Positions 1-5,961 of a stretch of DNA of 7,724 bases are shown piece by piece. The number at the start of each line of letters is the position of its first letter. The first letter of the stretch is position 1. The stretch comes from Spirochaetales bacterium (GTDB lineage Bacteria > Spirochaetota > Spirochaetia > Sphaerochaetales > Sphaerochaetaceae). The notes below the pieces were generated by a model. It worked only from the letters and a program-made list of their open reading frames with translations, did not search any database and had not been told where the DNA came from. The stretch covers positions 1 through 7,724 of the forward strand of contig JALFCJ010000276.1 in the NCBI GenBank assembly GCA_022771185.1, read 5' to 3'. A program made the position numbers and the translations under genes.

Positions 1-419
1 TTCTCAGGAATATCTGTAACTGTGAATGTAACAAGGTTCATGTTTTCCTTGATGATGGCGATAAGGCCGTCTACCATACCCTTGAGTTCATCGTTTGGTT
101 CTGTGTAACCCTTCTCGAGGATAACAGAGCAGAGGTCTTCACCAAGCTTCTTGAAGTCATCGTTCTTAGCAACAAAGTCTGTTTCACAAGAAAGTGAAAG
201 CATGACAACCTTCTTTCCGTTGCTCTTAACAAAGACTCTACCATTCTCAGTTGCTCTGTCCTGTCTCTTTGCAACTGCTGCAAGTCCCATTTCCTTAAGG
301 ATCTTTTCAGCGCCGGCGAAATCTCCGTCAGCCTGAGTGAGAGCCTTCTTGCAGTCCATCATACCTGCTCCAGTGATATCTCTGAGCTTCTTTACATCTG
401 CTGCTGAAATAGCTGCCAT
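1..419 (-). CDS. tsf: Elongation factor Ts, N-terminal part (runs off the left edge)
   Basis: EF-Ts is the guanine-nucleotide exchange factor that recycles EF-Tu-GDP during translation in the cytoplasm. The visible 139 residues hold the N-terminal UBA-like EF-Tu-binding helices (about residues 5-50, with the family stretch TGAGMMDCKKAL at 16-27 and GDF/AEKILKEMG after it) and the start of the core domain with the hallmark TDFVAKND (80-87), whose Asp-Phe region inserts next to the Mg site of EF-Tu. The ATG at 419-417 is preceded by AAGGAG about 8 nt away. It lies 29 bp downstream of rpsB on the same strand, the conserved bacterial rpsB-tsf order, so it is probably co-transcribed from the rpsB promoter. 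The C-terminal half is outside the window. No lesions are seen in the visible part. Confidence 0.97.
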   Translation of the reverse strand, partial: MAAISAADVKKLRDITGAGMMDCKKALTQADGDFAGAEKILKEMGLAAVAKRQDRATENGRVFVKSNGKKVVMLSLSCETDFVAKNDDFKKLGEDLCSVILEKGYTEPNDELKGMVDGLIAIIKENMNLVTFTVTDIPE

Positions 420-448
420 AGTTTTGTTCTCCTTATACTGCGGATAAA

Positions 449-1300
449 TTACTTATTGAAGTATTCCTCTTCGTCGGAATCTTCCTCTTCCTCTTCCTTC
501 TCTTCACTTGGTGTGTAGTTGGAATAGTCTTCGATGATCTCATCCTTCTCTTCTGGAGTTGGATTAGCTTCTGCCATCTCTTCTTCATCTTCGAGAGATT
601 CGATGATCTGGATACCTGCTTCGCTGTCTGCGTCGATTACAGCGTTAGCGATAATCTCGACAAAGAGAGAAATAGCTCTGATAGCATCATCGTTACCAGG
701 AATTGGGTATGTGATGTCTGTTGGGTCACAGTTTGTATCGACGACTGCGATGACTGGGATTCCAAGTCTCTTAGCTTCTGCAACTGCAAGAGCTTCCTTC
801 TTTGTGTCGATGACAAAGAGTGCACCAGGAAGATCCTTCATATCCTTGATACCACCGAGGTCTCTTTCGAGCTTTGCCATCTCTTTTGTGCGGAGAGCGA
901 CTTCCTTCTTTGTGAGGGAATCGAATGTTCCGTCAGCCTGCTCTCTCTCGAGTTTCTTAAGCTTAGCAACAGACTTCTTGATTGTTGTGAAGTTTGTAAG
1001 CATACCGCCAAGCCATCTGTTGGAGACGTAAGGCATACCACATCTCTTTGCTTCTGTCTCGATAGCCTGCTGTGCCTGCTTTTTTGTACCTACGAATAGA
1101 ATCTGCTTGTCGTTCTTTACCTGAGCTCTTACTGCTTCGTAAGCTTCAACGATACAAGCACTTGTCTTCTGAAGGTCGATGATATGGATTCCGTTTCTTT
1201 CTGTGAAAATGAAACGAGCCATCTTTGGATTCCATCTTTTTGTCTGATGGCCGAAATGTACGCCTGACTCGAGCAGGCTCTTCATTGTTACTACTGCCAT
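449..1300 (-). CDS. rpsB: 30S ribosomal protein S2 with acidic C-terminal tail
   Basis: S2 is a structural protein of the 30S subunit, bound near the head-body junction together with S1/S8. The 283-residue product starts with MAVVTMKSLLESGVHFGHQT and continues with the family stretches RWNPKM (22-27), FTERNGIHIIDLQKT (32-46) and the signature VDTNCDP...YPIPGNDDAIRAI (187-210). Most S2 proteins have about 230-260 residues. The excess here is a tail from about residue 235 to the end, very rich in Glu/Asp and ending EEEYFNK. Such tails are, as far as I recall, also found in other spirochaetal S2 proteins. The ATG at 1300-1298 has a clear AAAGGAG about 8 nt upstream and matches the family N-terminus, so the start is secure. 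tsf follows 29 bp downstream. Confidence 0.98.
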   Translation of the reverse strand: MAVVTMKSLLESGVHFGHQTKRWNPKMARFIFTERNGIHIIDLQKTSACIVEAYEAVRAQVKNDKQILFVGTKKQAQQAIETEAKRCGMPYVSNRWLGGMLTNFTTIKKSVAKLKKLEREQADGTFDSLTKKEVALRTKEMAKLERDLGGIKDMKDLPGALFVIDTKKEALAVAEAKRLGIPVIAVVDTNCDPTDITYPIPGNDDAIRAISLFVEIIANAVIDADSEAGIQIIESLEDEEEMAEANPTPEEKDEIIEDYSNYTPSEEKEEEEEDSDEEEYFNK

Positions 1301-1329
1301 AGTAGTTTCTCCTTTCGCAAACCCTTATT

Positions 1330-1407
1330 AACTTGAAACATTCCAAGTTTTGGTTCCCTTGCACTAGATCTCTTCCATACGGAAGGAAATTCGGCTGCCA
1401 CGCAACC
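1330..1407 (-). promoter_or_regulatory. rpsB 5' leader with three consecutive hairpins
   Basis: On the minus strand the predicted leader can form three stem-loops in a row: GGTTGC/GCAGCC with a 3-nt loop (1407-1393, one G-U pair), CTTCC/GGAAG with loop GTAT (1385-1372), and AACTTG/CAAGTT with an 8-nt loop (1349-1330). None carries a U-tract, so they are not terminators. Ribosomal-protein S2 operons in several bacteria are controlled by leader structures that bind S2. That this leader does the same is inference from position and structure only. Confidence 0.35.
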
Positions 1408-1413
1408 TCTCGT

Positions 1414-1443
1414 ATGCTACAACATAATAAAACATGACTTCAA
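1414..1443 (-). promoter_or_regulatory. Candidate promoter of rpsB-tsf
   Basis: Read on the minus strand there is TTGAAG (1443-1438), an 18-nt AT-rich spacer, and TAGCAT (1419-1414). This would start transcription near 1407 and give a leader of roughly 105 nt before the rpsB ATG. The match to sigma-70 consensus is moderate (four of six in each box), so the position is tentative. It is the best-spaced pair I found between the divergent genes. Confidence 0.4.
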
Positions 1444-1561
1444 GTGCATATTGCTGATGTTATGTGAATAATTGTTGGCAAATTTACGAATCTAAGTGTA
1501 ACATATAGCTAAATATTTTGTTAAAAATATGGAATATAACCTTTTAGGTTTTATTATATTA

Positions 1562-1577
1562 TCCGTGATACGGAGGG
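1562..1577 (+). promoter_or_regulatory. Shine-Dalgarno site inside a small hairpin
   Basis: The Shine-Dalgarno GGAGGG (1572-1577) decides the start of the lipoprotein gene. It lies 6 nt before the ATG at 1584, whereas the ATG at 1578 directly abuts it and is too close. The first half of the site is also the 3' arm of a perfect 5-bp stem, TCCGT (1562-1566)/ACGGA (1570-1574) with a GAT loop, which could partly mask ribosome binding. Confidence 0.5.
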
Positions 1578-1583
1578 ATGTTT

Positions 1584-2546
1584 ATGAAGAAAATGATTAT
1601 TGCCTTCTTGGCAGTGACCCTCGTTTTTTCATTGATTGGCTGTGATGCAATGCTGAATGTAATGGAAAAAATGAGCAATAACGTAGCAGGGACAGAAAAG
1701 AAAGTTATTGATGACTCTCTTAATGCTGCAAAGCCTGTTCCTAGTGATAAAAAAGAGGAGACTGTTTCATCTGAAGATGGAAAGACTACTACTACAACTA
1801 AAACTTTCACTCAGTCATCCGGTGAAGAATCAAAGCCTCTTTTCTCAATTGTTGAAAATACAGAGAAAGAAGGTGAAGTGACTACAAAAACAGAGACAAC
1901 GCTTTCTCTTGGGGAAGGTGAAACAAAAATTGATATTCCTTTGAAGGCAGAATCTGCTAATAAGCTTGCTGCTGTACAAGCTGTTCTCACTCCTACAGAT
2001 CTTTCAGACGTTATCAACGGACTTAAGTCAGGCAGCAAGAGTGAAATTGAAACAGAACTCAAGAAGCCAGCTGATGAAGAATCAAAGAAAGCAGCTGCAG
2101 GAACTCAGAAGGTCATCAATGTTCTTATTGAGTCTTTGGACGTTGATCTTACTCCAAAAAAAGCTGAAGAAATTGAAGCAATCAAAGATCCAGAAGAAAA
2201 GAAAGCTGCTGAAACTATGAACAAGGCTTTGGAGACTGTGAACCTTATTCTTGGAAATACTGCTTCTGAAGAAGAGCCAAAAGAGATGACACAGGCAGAC
2301 GTCGTTGTCCTTACAGCATTGAATAACGTTGTATTTAATAATGTAGAAAATGTCGTTGGTTCTTTGGCTACTATGCAGAATAACGATGCTACTAAGGAAG
2401 ATAAGGAAGCAGCTGAAAAAGCACTTATGAAAACTGTAATGGATGAAGCGACAACACTTGCAGATATCGTATCTGTTGTTCCTTCTGATATGGCAGGCGG
2501 TATTCTAAGTATGTTGGATATACTCATGTCATCTTCTGGTAAATAA
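1584..2546 (+). CDS. Predicted lipoprotein of unknown function
   Basis: The 320-residue product is a predicted envelope lipoprotein. It begins with a charged MKK stretch, a hydrophobic segment (about 4-16) and a lipobox LIGC with the lipidated Cys at residue 20. The residue after the Cys is Asp (CD), which in enterobacteria would favour inner-membrane retention; spirochaetal sorting rules differ, so location is open. The mature part has a low-complexity Thr/Ser/Glu/Lys linker (about 50-85), then Ala/Glu/Lys-rich sequence (about 120-260) that looks helical, and a more hydrophobic C-terminus. I recognise no domain or catalytic motif. The ATG at 1584 is preferred over 1578 on Shine-Dalgarno spacing. 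The barrel gene follows after 15 bp, suggesting one transcript and a joint envelope role. Confidence 0.85.
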   Translation: MKKMIIAFLAVTLVFSLIGCDAMLNVMEKMSNNVAGTEKKVIDDSLNAAKPVPSDKKEETVSSEDGKTTTTTKTFTQSSGEESKPLFSIVENTEKEGEVTTKTETTLSLGEGETKIDIPLKAESANKLAAVQAVLTPTDLSDVINGLKSGSKSEIETELKKPADEESKKAAAGTQKVINVLIESLDVDLTPKKAEEIEAIKDPEEKKAAETMNKALETVNLILGNTASEEEPKEMTQADVVVLTALNNVVFNNVENVVGSLATMQNNDATKEDKEAAEKALMKTVMDEATTLADIVSVVPSDMAGGILSMLDILMSSSGK

Positions 2547-2561
2547 GGACGGGGGAAAGAA

Positions 2562-3824
2562 ATGAAAAAGATTATTACAATAGCATTAGTTCTTGTTGTT
2601 TCCATATCAATGGTTTTTGCTGATGATGTATTTGATAGTTTTAAGGCTGATCTTAAGGCAAATGAAGCTAAGGGTTTTGCAGAGTCTTTAGAAGGATATA
2701 AGCCATCAAACCCACAGAGCATGGGTATGGGTGGTGCTGGACTTGCAATTAATGATGGTTTGGATTCTCTTTTCTATAACCCATCTATTCTTGGACAGGG
2801 TAAAGTAAGATTCTCTATTCCTTCCGCTACTGTAACAGTAAACCATATCTATGATTTACTTAAAAAAGGTGAAGATGGAACTAGTGCTCTTGATAAGGTC
2901 CAGACTGCTGTAAAAGAAGGATTGACAGAGAATATTTCCGATTTGATTCCTGTAGTATCCAGCCTTATCGGAACAGGAAAGAGTAAGATTGCAAGTGCAG
3001 AAGCTTCCGTAGGTATGCTTGCAAATGTCTTTGGCTTGGCAATGAATGTCAACGATACAGTACGCTCTTTTGACGGTACAGTTTTCGACGACTTGAAGAT
3101 TTCTGCTGTCATGGGCTTCGGCTTTGGCATCGGAAGCGATGACGTTAGATTGAATCTCGGTTTTACAGGAAAGCTTAATGTCAATGCATTCTCCAAGAGA
3201 ATCTCAGTATCAGATGCAATGAGTTTCAATGAAGATACTATTAATCAGCTTCCATTTGCTATTGGTTATGGTATTCCTTTCGATGCAGGTGTTACATTCA
3301 AGTTCCATTCACTGAAGGCTACAGCAACCCTTTCAGACATCAACCTCTTCGGGCTTGGTGAATATAAGTATGATATGATCCTTGTTGAGGATGTTAAAGA
3401 GAGGCTTAATACAATTGACGCTATCTCTGGAGAAGCAACAAAGATCAGAGAAAACTCTGTATATCAGTTTACTCCGAAGATGAAGCTCAATGCTGGTATA
3501 GCATTTGATACAGAGTCTTCAACTGGTATCAAGCTTGCTGTCGATGTTGTTGATATTCTTTCTATCCCAGATGCATTGGATGCAGGATATAGCACAAAGG
3601 GTGTTATCCTTGGCCACACAAAGATCGGTGCTGAGTTCTCACTGCTTAACTTCCTTAAGGTTAGAGGCGGTCTCAACAGTGGTTACTTCACACTTGGTGG
3701 AAGTGTAAACCTCGGATTCATCACAATCGATGCAGCATACTTCTGGGAAGAGCTTGGTGTTGTTGCAGGAGAGAAGGGGCTTGATGGACTTTCACTCAGA
3801 TTCAATATCGGTTGGGATAACTGA
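2562..3824 (+). CDS. Outer-membrane beta-barrel protein, FadL/PorV-like
   Basis: The 420-residue product is predicted to be exported and inserted in the outer membrane. It has a signal peptide of MKKIITIALVLVVSISMVFA (1-20) with signal peptidase I cleavage after VFA and mature start DD. Residues 54-80 contain MGMGGAGLAI...SLFYNPSIL, typical of the N-terminal plug region of FadL/TodX/PorV-type barrels, where Gly-rich sequence is followed by YNPA/S. The remainder shows many short stretches of alternating hydrophobic and polar residues with Gly/aromatic ends, up to a last strand LSLRFNIGW. Treponemes carry several FadL-like barrels (UPF0164-type), and this may be a relative. Substrate is unknown; hydrophobic-molecule uptake is a family-based guess. 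A GGGGGA Shine-Dalgarno site precedes the ATG. The gene ends with tandem in-frame stops TGA TAA. Confidence 0.8.
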   Translation: MKKIITIALVLVVSISMVFADDVFDSFKADLKANEAKGFAESLEGYKPSNPQSMGMGGAGLAINDGLDSLFYNPSILGQGKVRFSIPSATVTVNHIYDLLKKGEDGTSALDKVQTAVKEGLTENISDLIPVVSSLIGTGKSKIASAEASVGMLANVFGLAMNVNDTVRSFDGTVFDDLKISAVMGFGFGIGSDDVRLNLGFTGKLNVNAFSKRISVSDAMSFNEDTINQLPFAIGYGIPFDAGVTFKFHSLKATATLSDINLFGLGEYKYDMILVEDVKERLNTIDAISGEATKIRENSVYQFTPKMKLNAGIAFDTESSTGIKLAVDVVDILSIPDALDAGYSTKGVILGHTKIGAEFSLLNFLKVRGGLNSGYFTLGGSVNLGFITIDAAYFWEELGVVAGEKGLDGLSLRFNIGWDN

Positions 3825-3844
3825 TAAGACTTTATATAAGGATT

Positions 3845-3868
3845 GCTGCCGGGAAACCGGCAGTTTTT
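3845..3868 (+). terminator. Intrinsic terminator after the barrel gene
   Basis: There is a perfect 7-bp GC-rich stem CTGCCGG (3846-3852)/CCGGCAG (3857-3863) closed by a GAAA tetraloop, extendable by a G-U pair, and followed directly by TTTTT (3864-3868). It lies 21 bp after the barrel stop codon and should end the lipoprotein-barrel transcript. The ATG of the next gene lies only 5 bp beyond it. Confidence 0.92.
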
Positions 3869-3872
3869 ACGA

Positions 3873-4367
3873 ATGAAAAGAGTAGCAAATATTATTTTCA
3901 TTATTCTTTCTATAGCCTTGGCTGTAACGATTTTTCTTCTTTCCAGCGATACAGGAGAAGAGTCTGGTTCCAAGAGTTCCAGCATTACTGAAATAATACT
4001 TTCTATTTTTGTCAGAGACTTTGACAGTATGACAAGAGAAGAAAGGTTAGAGCTCATCAATAAGTATTCTTTCTTCATAAGGAAGCTTGCTCATTTTACT
4101 GAATATGCTGCCTTTGGATTCTTATTGTATGGCTCCTTATATACATTTGACGCATCCTCCGCCAATAAGAAAAAAGTTTTGATAATTTCTTCTTGGCTTC
4201 TTGCAACTTTCTATGCAGCAACAGATGAATTACATCAAAAATTTGTATCTGGAAGAGGGCCAAGTATTAGAGACGTGATGATTGATAGCATGGGTGCTTT
4301 GTTTGGAATAATTGTTTTCATGCTTATAGTTTTGATAATTACGAAAGTAAGGAATAAAAAGAAGTAA
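3873..4367 (+). CDS. VanZ-family membrane protein
   Basis: The 164-residue product belongs to the VanZ-like family (PF04892), small inner-membrane proteins. The founding member gives low-level teicoplanin resistance, but most members have no known role. Visible marks are an N-terminal TM helix (about 5-23) followed by LLSSDTGEESGSKSS, the family box KLAHFTEYAAFGFLLY (71-86), a TM helix (about 102-116) running into ATDELHQ (116-122), then GRGPSIRDVMIDSMG (127-141) and a last TM helix (142-157). The ATG at 3873 matches where the first TM segment should begin. A TTG at 3843 in the same frame would put the terminator hairpin inside the coding region and is rejected. No Shine-Dalgarno site precedes the ATG. 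Expression probably depends on read-through of the terminator or on an unseen promoter in the barrel gene. Confidence 0.88.
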   Translation: MKRVANIIFIILSIALAVTIFLLSSDTGEESGSKSSSITEIILSIFVRDFDSMTREERLELINKYSFFIRKLAHFTEYAAFGFLLYGSLYTFDASSANKKKVLIISSWLLATFYAATDELHQKFVSGRGPSIRDVMIDSMGALFGIIVFMLIVLIITKVRNKKK

Positions 4368-4484
4368 AAATACCCCGATGAGTTTTCTCTATCGGGGTTA
4401 CTTGTTAAACGCGCATACAGGACATCTCCTGTACGTCTGGGACAGTCCCTTCTGTGGCAACCTGGCGAAACCATTTAAGTCCGT
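4362..4484 (-). ncRNA. Candidate structured small RNA, unclassified
   Basis: On the minus strand a coherent RNA of about 120 nt can be drawn. A closing helix pairs ACTT (4480-4477) with AAGT (4403-4400) and AAA (4476-4474) with TTT (4409-4407), leaving a 3-nt bulge, and continues with T-G, G-C and then CGC/GCG (4467-4465 with 4414-4412). Inside lie a perfect 7-bp hairpin TACAGGA/TCCTGTA with a 4-nt loop (4433-4416) and the palindrome GGGACTGTCCC (4449-4439). The intrinsic terminator with its better U-tract on this strand follows. A plausible promoter lies immediately upstream. The segment is clearly more GC-rich and structured than the AT-rich DNA to its right. I do not recognise it as 6S, tmRNA, SRP, RNase P or a known riboswitch. 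A decayed palindromic repeat is the main alternative. Confidence 0.35.
4372..4398. terminator. Bidirectional intrinsic terminator downstream of the VanZ gene
   Basis: The stem ACCCCGAT (4372-4379)/ATCGGGGT (4391-4398) has 8 bp and can be extended inside the loop by GAG/CTC across one bulged T. On the plus strand it is followed by a weak U-tract (TTACTTGTT). On the minus strand it is followed by a much better one (TATTTTTAC). It therefore can end VanZ transcripts but appears better built for a transcript coming from the right on the minus strand. Confidence 0.8.
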
Positions 4485-4490
4485 AACTTT

Positions 4491-4519
4491 AATCTAACAT
4501 TGATTTCAATGATTGTAAA
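4491..4519 (-). promoter_or_regulatory. Candidate promoter for the minus-strand small RNA
   Basis: On the minus strand TTTACA (4519-4514, five of six to consensus) is followed by exactly 17 nt and TAGATT (4496-4491, four of six), predicting a start at the A of 4484. The spacer contains the perfect inverted repeat CATTGA-TT-TCAATG (4498-4511), which could be an operator. The sequence is AT-rich, so chance matches are possible. Confidence 0.35.
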
Positions 4520-4743
4520 TATGAAAGTTATATAATTTTGTCGTTATTTTACTTAATTTTTTGAACAATCTATATAAGTTTGCTGCAGATATGGACTGTG
4601 ACAATTATCTTCTGCTTTACAATATTTCCTTATGTGTAAAGAATTATCTTTATTCCACTGTTATTTACTCATCTAGAAGATACTCATAAATCAAGTTTTT
4701 CTATATCTGACTTCTTTTTTTGTTATTCTTCAAATCGCTCAAT
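4520..4743. other. AT-rich intergenic stretch without recognisable genes
   Basis: Between the candidate small-RNA promoter and the dehydrogenase terminator I see no open reading frame with a ribosome-binding site, no tRNA-like fold and no repeat copied elsewhere in the window. It is strongly AT-rich with several T-runs on the plus strand (for example near 4549-4561 and 4713-4720). The whole gap from the VanZ stop to the dehydrogenase stop is about 420 bp. Confidence 0.6.
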
Positions 4744-4771
4744 GAAAAAAAACAGAGGCTTAAGAACCTCT
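4744..4771 (-). terminator. Intrinsic terminator of the dehydrogenase gene
   Basis: On the minus strand AGAGG (4771-4767) and CCTCT (4758-4754) form a 5-bp stem with an 8-nt loop, followed after one G by a run of eight T (4751-4744 region). It begins 16 bp after the dehydrogenase stop codon. The stem is short but the U-tract is strong. Confidence 0.7.
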
Positions 4772-4786
4772 TTTGTAAACTATTTC

Positions 4787-5894
4787 TTATTCCATTCTTA
4801 AGACAGCTTTAATACATTCACCCCTATCCGAAGCAGCCTGTGCTTCGTTTATATCTTTGAAAGAATAGAATTTCATAAGCTTATCGATAGGGAAAAGTCC
4901 TTTTCTGTAGTAATCAAGAAGTTTTGGTAAGAAGAACTTTGGAATAGAATTGCCTTTTATTACTCCGACTAAGCTCTTACCATCACCCATGAGTTCATTC
5001 TGTACATTGAATGTGATATCTCCTGTTGCACCTACTACGACACAAGTTCCATCGAAATCGAGGAAGCCAAGAGATTGTCTGACGCAGTTTCCAACACCTG
5101 TTGTATCTATTGAGTAGTTTACTCCATTCCCACTCAGTGAAACTCTTTTTATTTCTGCAACCAAGTCATCAGTCTTCTTTCTGTTTACAGTATCAGTTGC
5201 ACCAAGTTCTTTTGCCAGTTTCAGGCTATTTTAATTTCCACCGCCAGCTATGATCTGCTGACATCCTGCAATCTTTGCAGCCATAATTGCGCTCATTCCA
5301 ACTGTTCCACATCCGTAGACTGCAATAGTTGAACCAAATTCTGGGCGGAGTCTCTTTAATACGGCGCCTGCACCTGTCTGAATTCCACAACCCATAGGTG
5401 CAACAATTGCAAGATCAATAGCGTCATACTCGACTTTTTACTGCGTGGTTCTGATTTACAACAGCATATGTTGCAAAAGATGACTGACCGAAGAATGTGC
5501 TGAGGTCTTGTCCTTCTAATGTGTGTAGCCTCGTAGTTCCATCCGGTTGAATGCCGCCAAAGTTTATTCTATTGAGGCTTTTGCAGACAAAATATCTAGC
5601 TTTTCTGCAGTTAGTACACTCGTTACAGAAAGCATAGGAGATTCCGACTCTGTCTCCAACCTTAAACTCTGTTACTCCAGGTCCTACTTTCTCAACGATT
5701 CCTGCGCCTTTATGGCCCAGAACTAGTGGAAGTGGAGTAGGAATAAACTGATGTTGTACAGCTTCATCTGTATGACAGATACCGCTTGCAACGATTCTGA
5801 CAAGGATTTCACCGTTTTTTGGCTCATCAAGTTCTACTTCTTCCAAAACAAAAGGTTCTCCTTTTGCCTTTGTTCCTGCTGCTGTGATTCTCAT
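4787..5894 (-). pseudogene. Zinc-dependent (aryl-)alcohol dehydrogenase, frameshifted and interrupted
   Basis: The intact relatives are NAD-dependent medium-chain alcohol dehydrogenases of the benzyl/aryl-alcohol type, about 370 residues, cytoplasmic. The repaired frame here is 368 codons. Visible are the catalytic-zinc Cys in GICHTD, the structural-zinc cysteines C-x2-C-x2-C-x7-C (in CNECTNCRKARYFVC), the third zinc ligand in MGCGIQTGAGAV, the Rossmann motif GCGTVG, and a C-terminus ending DKLMKFYSFKDINEAQ...KAVLRME. Two lesions break it: one extra base in the five-A run at 5439-5435 (after ...NHAVK), and a TAA at 5233-5231 where relatives have a sense codon. Substitutions also hit GHE (here GHK) and the NAD-ribose acidic residue. 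The true start is the ATG at 5894 (GGAG 8 nt upstream), not the GTG at 5903. Sequencing error could explain one lesion but hardly all. Confidence 0.9.
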
Positions 5895-5925
5895 GTTTAT
5901 CACTCCTAATTTATAGATATTTTAA

Positions 5926-5954
5926 TAGCTAATTGATTGGTTAGTGTTTGTCAC
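5926..5954 (-). promoter_or_regulatory. Weak candidate promoter of the dehydrogenase pseudogene
   Basis: On the minus strand GTGACA (5954-5949) and TAGCTA (5931-5926) are separated by 17 nt and lie about 30 nt before the Shine-Dalgarno site. The -10 match is modest. An imperfect palindrome, CTAA...TTAG, overlaps the spacer (about 5929-5944) and might once have been an operator. Confidence 0.25.
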
Positions 5955-5961
5955 CGTTTTG

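Noticed and set aside
468..507. Polypyrimidine/polypurine stretch as an H-DNA or regulatory element
   Set aside because: It is fully explained by Glu/Asp codons for the acidic tail of S2.
534..1031. 165-codon open frame on the plus strand inside rpsB
   Set aside because: It is entirely antisense to rpsB, is Ser-rich from complementing Glu/Lys codons, and shows no family motif.
1578..1580. ATG at 1578 as the lipoprotein start
   Set aside because: It directly abuts the GGAGGG; the ATG at 1584 has proper spacing and gives a standard MKK signal peptide start.
2105..2722. 205-codon open frame on the minus strand across the lipoprotein/barrel junction
   Set aside because: It lies antisense to two well-supported genes, has no convincing ribosome site, and its Ser/Thr/Ala-rich translation is what the complement of a Lys/Glu/Ala-rich gene yields.
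3843..3872. TTG start giving a 10-residue longer VanZ protein
   Set aside because: It would place the terminator hairpin inside the coding sequence, its AAGGA directly abuts the TTG with no spacer, and the added residues do not resemble the family N-terminus.
4401..4480. Known riboswitch or housekeeping RNA (6S, SRP, tmRNA)
   Set aside because: No diagnostic conserved core of any of these was recognised and no gene follows on the minus strand that a riboswitch would control.
5431..5445. Programmed ribosomal frameshift in the dehydrogenase
   Set aside because: The A5 run is short, there is no evident stimulator, metabolic dehydrogenases are not known to use one, and a separate in-frame stop follows, so decay is simpler.
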